Of a DNA stretch of 64,000 bases, positions 59,885 to 64,000 are shown in pieces. The first letter of the stretch is position 1, and each line of letters opens with the position of its first letter. The notes below the pieces were generated by a model, which searched no databases, had not been told where the DNA came from, and was given only the letters and a program-made list of their open reading frames with translations. This DNA is from Atopobiaceae bacterium (GTDB lineage: Bacteria; Actinomycetota; Coriobacteriia; Coriobacteriales; Atopobiaceae): assembly GCA_022482785.1 (NCBI GenBank), contig JAKVON010000012.1:1-64000 (forward strand). The letters are read 5' to 3'. Position numbers and translations under genes: made by a program.

Positions 59885-60784
59885 TGGCAGAACTCAAGAA
59901 GACGTCCGACGCCGCGCGCAACAAGGCGTTCCTGCGCTGGGCGTACGGCAACCTGACCTGCTTCTCGCAGGAGCACATGCAGACCTTCGGCTACCTTGCC
60001 GCCATGCTGCCCATCGTCGACGAGCTCTACGACACCGATGAGGAGAAGGTCGACGCTCTCGAGACCTACCAGGCCTTCTTCAACACCGAGCCGCAGATCG
60101 GCACCATGGTCGTCGGCCTCACGGTGGGACTCGAGGAGGCTCGCGCCAACGGCGAGGCCATCGACGAGGAGACCATCAACGGCATCCGTGCCGGCCTCAT
60201 GGGCCCGCTCGCAGGCCTCGGCGACTCCATCATCGTCGGCACCTTCATCCCCATCCTGCTCGGCATCGCCCTCGGCCTGTCGACGGGCGGCTCGATCCTC
60301 GGGCCCGCTGTTCTACATCGTCGTGTGGAACGTCCTCATGTACTTCGGCATGAAGTACGCGTTCGATCAGGGCTACAAGCTCGGCGGCTCCGCCGTCGAG
60401 GCGCTCGTCGGACCTGAGTCCAACGCGCTGCGCTCCTCCATCGTCATGGTCGGCACCATGGTCATCGGCGCCGTCGCCGCGACGTGGATCAGCATCAACA
60501 CCGCGCTGGTGCTTCCTGGCGTCGGCTCGCTCAACAACGTCCTGTGGTCGAGCAGCTCCACCGTCACCTCCGACGCGCTGAGCGCCGCCGGCGCGAGCGG
60601 CGTCTCGCTCAACGTCTTCGGCTCGGGCATCTATCCCAAGCTGCTCAACTTCGTGTTCGTGTACCTGTGCTGGTGGCTCATGACCAAGAAGAAGATCTCC
60701 CCCACCATGGTCATGCTCATCCTCGTGGGCGTCGCCTTCGTGGGCGTCCTCATCGGCTTCTTCGACCCGGGCCTGAAGTACTAG
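59884..60784 (+). CDS. PTS mannose-family IID component (single-base frameshift)
   Basis: Begins in the stop of IIC. Typical IID features: FLRWAYGNLTCFSQEHMQTFGY, then ETYQAFFNTEPQIGTMVVGLTVGLEE and MGPLAGLGDSII. One extra C at about 60305 (gggcccgctg for gggccgctg) shifts the frame; removing it gives SILGPLFYIVVWNVLMYFGMK and 299 residues. With IIC it forms the membrane complex for mannose, fructose, amino sugars or similar; the exact sugar cannot be read. Confidence 0.87.
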
Positions 60785-60820
60785 TACTCGGCCCATTCAG
60801 GAAAGGACCCCTCCCTCCCC

Positions 60821-61159
60821 ATGGCAGACAACCCGACAGCCAGCAAGCGTGAGGCCCTCCTCACGGAGGCCAAGCTCCAGACGAAGGCCATACAGCGCCT
60901 CGAGGTCTGGAAGCGCCTCGCATACTCCCTCCTGGCTGTCGGGTTTCTGCTTGGATACTGGGGGTTCGAGAACGGCGGCCCCGAGTGGTGGGGCCCTGCG
61001 GGGGTAGCCCTTGCCATCCTGAGCGCAATCGCCTCGTTCGTCCTCTGGACGGGGACGAACAACGCGAAGAAGAACGTGAAGCGCATCCTCGCGGCGGCCG
61101 GCGTCGACCTCGACGAGAAGAAGGAAGACGGGGAAGGCCCGACCGAGAGGGACGCATGA
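60821..61159 (+). CDS. Small two-helix membrane protein in the PTS operon
   Basis: 112 residues: a basic cytoplasmic start, two hydrophobic segments (LAYSLLAVGFLLGYWGF, VALAILSAIASFVLWTG) and a charged tail. No family recognised. It sits 36 bases after IID and its stop overlaps the start of the HAD phosphatase gene, so it is very probably part of the operon; a modulator of the PTS is possible. Confidence 0.7.
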   Translation: MADNPTASKREALLTEAKLQTKAIQRLEVWKRLAYSLLAVGFLLGYWGFENGGPEWWGPAGVALAILSAIASFVLWTGTNNAKKNVKRILAAAGVDLDEKKEDGEGPTERDA

Positions 61160-61980
61160 TGGCGAACCGGCGCGAGAACCCCTTCGACATCGTCTTCACC
61201 GACGTAGACGGAACGCTCTGCGACGACGGGCACCAGCCCATCGCGCAGAGCGTTCCTGCCATCGCCCGGCTCTCCGAGCTCGGCATCCCCCTGTGCCTGG
61301 TCTCGGCTCGCATGCCCGAGGGGCTGACCCCCATCCAGGAGGCGCTTGGGTTCTCTGGGCCTCTCGTCTGCTACAGCGGGGCCTACGTGCTCGACGAGAC
61401 CGGGTCCGTGCTCGAGAGCCATCCGATCGGTATCGACGTCGCCGCGGAGGTCAAGGAGTTCCTCGCGACCGAGCTCCCTGAGGTCTGCTGCAACGTCTAT
61501 GGCTACCACGACTGGGTCGTCGACGACGACCAGGACCCTCGCGTCAGGAACGAGGAGGGCCTCGTACACGTGAAGGCCGAGGTCGCGCACGACCTCGGGG
61601 CGCGCTTCGGCGAGAGGGGGGTCCACAAGTTCCTGCTCATGGGCGAGCCTGCGCAGATAGACGCGGCGCGAGCGCGCGTCTCGGCCGAATACCCCGAGCT
61701 CAACGTGGTGCCCTCGAGTCCCATCCTGCTCGAGATCATGAGCGGGGAGGCGAGCAAGGGCGAGGGGGTCCGCGCGGTGTGCGCGCGCTTCGGCATCGAC
61801 CCGTCCCGCTCGGCCGCCTTCGGGGACGGCCTCAATGACCTGGACATGTTCGCCGCCGTCGGCCATGCCTTCGCGATGGCCAACGCCGTGCCCGAGGTCA
61901 AGGCTGCCGCCGCCGAGACGATTCCGTGGACCAACGATCAGAACGGCGTCGCTCGCACCATCCTCGAGCGGCTCGTGTAG
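61156..61980 (+). CDS. HAD-superfamily phosphatase (Cof type) of the PTS operon
   Basis: 274 residues from ATG 61156 (a second ATG follows). Motifs: FTDVDGTLCDD (nucleophile Asp), LVSARMP, Lys in GEASKGEGV, and AFGDGLNDLDMFAAVG. C2-type cap between. Coupled to the membrane protein gene. Its place in the PTS operon suggests it removes phosphate from an accumulated sugar phosphate, limiting sugar-phosphate stress. Confidence 0.88.
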   Translation: MMANRRENPFDIVFTDVDGTLCDDGHQPIAQSVPAIARLSELGIPLCLVSARMPEGLTPIQEALGFSGPLVCYSGAYVLDETGSVLESHPIGIDVAAEVKEFLATELPEVCCNVYGYHDWVVDDDQDPRVRNEEGLVHVKAEVAHDLGARFGERGVHKFLLMGEPAQIDAARARVSAEYPELNVVPSSPILLEIMSGEASKGEGVRAVCARFGIDPSRSAAFGDGLNDLDMFAAVGHAFAMANAVPEVKAAAAETIPWTNDQNGVARTILERLV

Positions 61981-62026
61981 CGTCTGTTACTTTTGTGCAA
62001 CGAGATGTCGAGCGGGGGAGGTGGGG

Positions 62027-62055
62027 TTGGTCGCGAGGGCTTTCATGGGTAGGAT
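62027..62055 (+). promoter_or_regulatory. Promoter of the marR-type gene
   Basis: TTGGTC, 17 bp, TAGGAT. Transcription would start near 62062, ~50 bases before the GTG start. Confidence 0.5.
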
Positions 62056-62068
62056 GGCGGAAGTGAAT

Positions 62069-62083
62069 TTGTTTCAAAAACAA
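62069..62083 (+). promoter_or_regulatory. Possible MarR autoregulatory operator
   Basis: Perfect palindrome TTGTTT-CAA-AAACAA just after the expected transcription start, in otherwise GC-rich DNA. Position and symmetry fit an operator for the MarR-type protein encoded next; not tested. Confidence 0.4.
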
Positions 62084-62113
62084 CAATCTCAATGAAAACG
62101 CGGGGGCGTTCGA

Positions 62114-62563
62114 GTGGATTACGAGGAGACGGCCAGGAAGCTGATCGTGTACTCGCGCGGGATGGCGCGCGGTTCGCTCAACACGGTCCAAGGCCTCTCT
62201 GTGGGCGAGTCCCCGGTCCTCTACTACCTCTCGACCAAGGACGACGGCGTCGGCGTCAATCCCTCCGACCTCGCCTCCCAGCTGGGCTACTCGCGTGCCC
62301 GCATGACGCGCATCCTCGACTCCCTCGAGTCGAAGGGCCAGGTCAGGCGCGAGCATGACGCCCACGACAAGCGCCGCGTGCTGGTCTTCATCACCGAGGC
62401 GGGCAGGAAGTGCTCGCGCGACGAGAACGCCAAGGGCGTCCAGGCGGTGGAGAAGCTCATCGACAGCCTCGGCGAGCGCGACACCCAGGAGCTCATCCGC
62501 ATCCTCCAGAAGGGCAATCGCATCACCTACGGCGACCACTCGCCCGACGACCTCGATAACTGA
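62114..62563 (+). CDS. MarR-family transcriptional regulator
   Basis: 149 residues from GTG 62114. The winged helix is clear: NPSDLASQLGYSRARMTRILDSLESKGQVRREHDAHDKRRVLVFITEAG (recognition helix RARMTRILDSLE, wing DAHDKRRV). The C-terminal helices make the dimer. It lies 12 bases before an alpha/beta hydrolase gene, which it probably co-regulates with itself. Confidence 0.9.
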   Translation: MDYEETARKLIVYSRGMARGSLNTVQGLSVGESPVLYYLSTKDDGVGVNPSDLASQLGYSRARMTRILDSLESKGQVRREHDAHDKRRVLVFITEAGRKCSRDENAKGVQAVEKLIDSLGERDTQELIRILQKGNRITYGDHSPDDLDN

Positions 62564-62575
62564 CAGGAGCATCCC

Positions 62576-63898
62576 ATGCAGATTCCCAAGCTGACGCCGC
62601 CAGAGATGCCGGCGCAGGAGAGCGCGCCGAAGCTGGCCCGTCCCAACGTCCGCCGCGACGAGGCGTCGAGCTCGATTCCGCCGCTTCCCAGGACGGCGGA
62701 CGCCACGGGCGAGAACTACGAGACGCCCTCGTGGAAGCCCCTCGGGAAGTTCTCCGTCTCCATCGTCCTGCCGCTGGCCATCGGCGTCTTCATGCTCTGC
62801 ATGGGCTACCTCTGGGCCGGCCTGGGCTTCCTCGTCATCGCGGCGATCTTCGTCTTCGGGTTCCTCCTCGTGGGCTTCAGGTTCTCCGACTCGACGCTCA
62901 AGGCGCCCCACAAGCCTCCTCTCACCTCCGAGGAGCAGGCAGCCCTCTCGGGCGACGACCCCGTCGCGGCCGAGCGGGCCAGGCGGGTCGAGGTGCTCGG
63001 GGGGCTGCTCGGCCGCGAGGGCACGGGGGCCTATGCGGTGTTCTCGAGTGCGCTTGCCCCGGCAGACGCCGCCGTCATCGAGCGCAACCGCGCCGCCGAG
63101 GCCGACGCCACCTACGAGTGGGCCAAGGGGGCGGGGGAGTTCGAGAGGGTCGAGACCGCCTCGCCCGATGGTCTGCGCCTCTGTGCCCACCTGCTGCGCT
63201 GTGCGCCCGCCTCGAAGCGGTGGGTGCTGTTCGCCCACGGCTACAACGGCAACTGGAACGAGATGATGCTCTACGCCCGCCACTACGCCGAGCGTGGGTT
63301 CAACCTGCTCATGCCCGAGATGAGGGGCCACGGCGACTCGGAGGGGGAGTGGATCGGGATGGGCTGGCCCGACCGCCTCGACCTGCTCGCATGGGCGTCA
63401 TGGCTCGTCTCGCACGAGGGTGCCGACATCGAGGTGGTGCTCCACGGGCATTCGATGGGGGCTGCCTCGGTGTGCCTCGCCTCGGCGGAGGAGGGCCTTC
63501 CGCCGCAGGTCAAGGCAACCGTCTCCGACTGCGCCTACACCGACGCGCTGAACGTCTTCAGAGACGTCGCCGTCAAGGGCATGGGCATGGGGGCCCATCC
63601 CCTGCTCGAGATCGTTCGCGCCGTGTTCATGCTCCGCGGGGGCTATGACCTGGCCAAGGCCGCTCCCATCGACGCCGTGCCCAAGAGTCGCGTGCCCCTG
63701 TGCCTGTTCCACGGCGAGCAGGACAGCTTCGTCGCCCCCTACATGGCCCACAAGCTCGACGAGGCCGCTGGCGGTGCCGCCGCGGGCGAGGGGCATGCCC
63801 TGACGATGGTGCCTGGCGCCGGCCATGCCCAGTCGGTGCTCGCCGACCCCGAGCGGTACTGGTCGCGCCTGTTCGGCTTCGTCGACCCGCTGCTGTAG
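62576..63898 (+). CDS. Membrane-anchored alpha/beta hydrolase
   Basis: 440 residues. After a Pro-rich start there are two membrane helices (~residues 58-105: VSIVLPLAIGVFMLCMGYLWAGLGFLV and following), then an alpha/beta hydrolase domain: oxyanion region FAHGYNGNWNEM, nucleophile Ser293 in HGHSMGAAS, acidic residue near LCLFHGEQDSFV, and catalytic His in VPGAGHAQSVL. The fold is close to YqkD/BAAT-like serine hydrolases. Coupled to the marR-type gene. Substrate unknown. Confidence 0.88.
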   Translation: MQIPKLTPPEMPAQESAPKLARPNVRRDEASSSIPPLPRTADATGENYETPSWKPLGKFSVSIVLPLAIGVFMLCMGYLWAGLGFLVIAAIFVFGFLLVGFRFSDSTLKAPHKPPLTSEEQAALSGDDPVAAERARRVEVLGGLLGREGTGAYAVFSSALAPADAAVIERNRAAEADATYEWAKGAGEFERVETASPDGLRLCAHLLRCAPASKRWVLFAHGYNGNWNEMMLYARHYAERGFNLLMPEMRGHGDSEGEWIGMGWPDRLDLLAWASWLVSHEGADIEVVLHGHSMGAASVCLASAEEGLPPQVKATVSDCAYTDALNVFRDVAVKGMGMGAHPLLEIVRAVFMLRGGYDLAKAAPIDAVPKSRVPLCLFHGEQDSFVAPYMAHKLDEAAGGAAAGEGHALTMVPGAGHAQSVLADPERYWSRLFGFVDPLL

Positions 63899-63930
63899 GG
63901 CCTAGCGTGACGTCTGTCTGAAAGCCGCCC

Positions 63931-64000
63931 TTACGAACGTGGGAGCTCGTGCTCGGTCACGAGGAGGCTCTCCTTGCGCCACTCGCGAGGCGAGAGGCCG
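63931..64000 (-). CDS. C-terminus of an AraC-type regulator (cut by window edge)
   Basis: Only the last 22 codons are visible: G-L-S-P-R-E-W-R then a short tail ending LPRS. GxSPxxWR is the usual end of the second AraC helix-turn-helix. The stop codon TAA is at 63931-63933. Too short for more. Confidence 0.5.
   Translation of the reverse strand, partial: GLSPREWRKESLLVTEHELPRS

Overview
The window looks like chromosome of a high-GC, Gram-positive anaerobe, most likely a member of the Coriobacteriia (Olsenella/Collinsella-like). That placement is inferred from GC-rich coding DNA, a type IV pilus locus without secretin genes, a mannose-family PTS, and 2-hydroxyacyl-CoA dehydratase-type genes. 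No rRNA, tRNA, CRISPR array or transposase was seen.

Layout. 1-11.6 kb: the 3' end of an EAL-PAS signalling gene, then four overlapping genes (hybrid histidine kinase, MFS transporter, two hybrid kinases with periplasmic-binding-protein-type sensors). 11.6-14 kb: two B-family repeat clusters around a DUF559/AbiEi-like gene, then a probable type I toxin-antitoxin module with a partial 154-bp duplication. 14-30.2 kb: a type IV pilus locus (very large GLUG-repeat pilin-like protein, three small pilin-like proteins, PilB, PilT, PilC, major pilin, two aberrant pilin relatives, PilD, PilM, PilN, PilO) with a second DUF559-like gene inserted. 30.2-37 kb: LarE-like, YaiI-type, flavin/PLP-oxidase-like, ManA, a third DUF559-like gene, flavodoxin, HAD and nitroreductase genes. 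37.1-41.6 kb: leuACDB. 41.6-47.2 kb: a degenerate P-type ATPase followed by an intact MgtA-type one. 47.2-53.3 kb (minus): an M16C protease and two HgdB/activase-type proteins. 53.3-57.2 kb: a DMT transporter, a coiled-coil lysozyme-like secreted protein, a universal stress protein and UppP. 57.2-62 kb: a third B repeat, an operator-rich region and a mannose-type PTS operon (IIA, IIB, IIC, IID, small membrane protein, HAD phosphatase). 62-64 kb: MarR regulator, alpha/beta hydrolase, and the C-terminus of an AraC-type regulator.

The most unusual theme links genes and repeats. Three paralogous DUF559-like (PD-(D/E)XK-type) genes share an extended -10 promoter at the same distance from the start codon. 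The 3' end of each abuts or overlaps a palindromic intergenic repeat of a different family (B, C and A). Orphan copies of each family lie elsewhere in the window. This resembles the REP/RAYT arrangement but with a nuclease-like protein, and is the best candidate here for an undescribed system. Other strong candidates are the tandem degenerate/intact MgtA-like pair and the toxin-antitoxin module.

Caution: at least ten conserved genes need single-base corrections, almost all removals of one extra base, to read through. This looks like sequencing or assembly error rather than mass pseudogenisation, so broken genes are annotated as probably intact in the organism.
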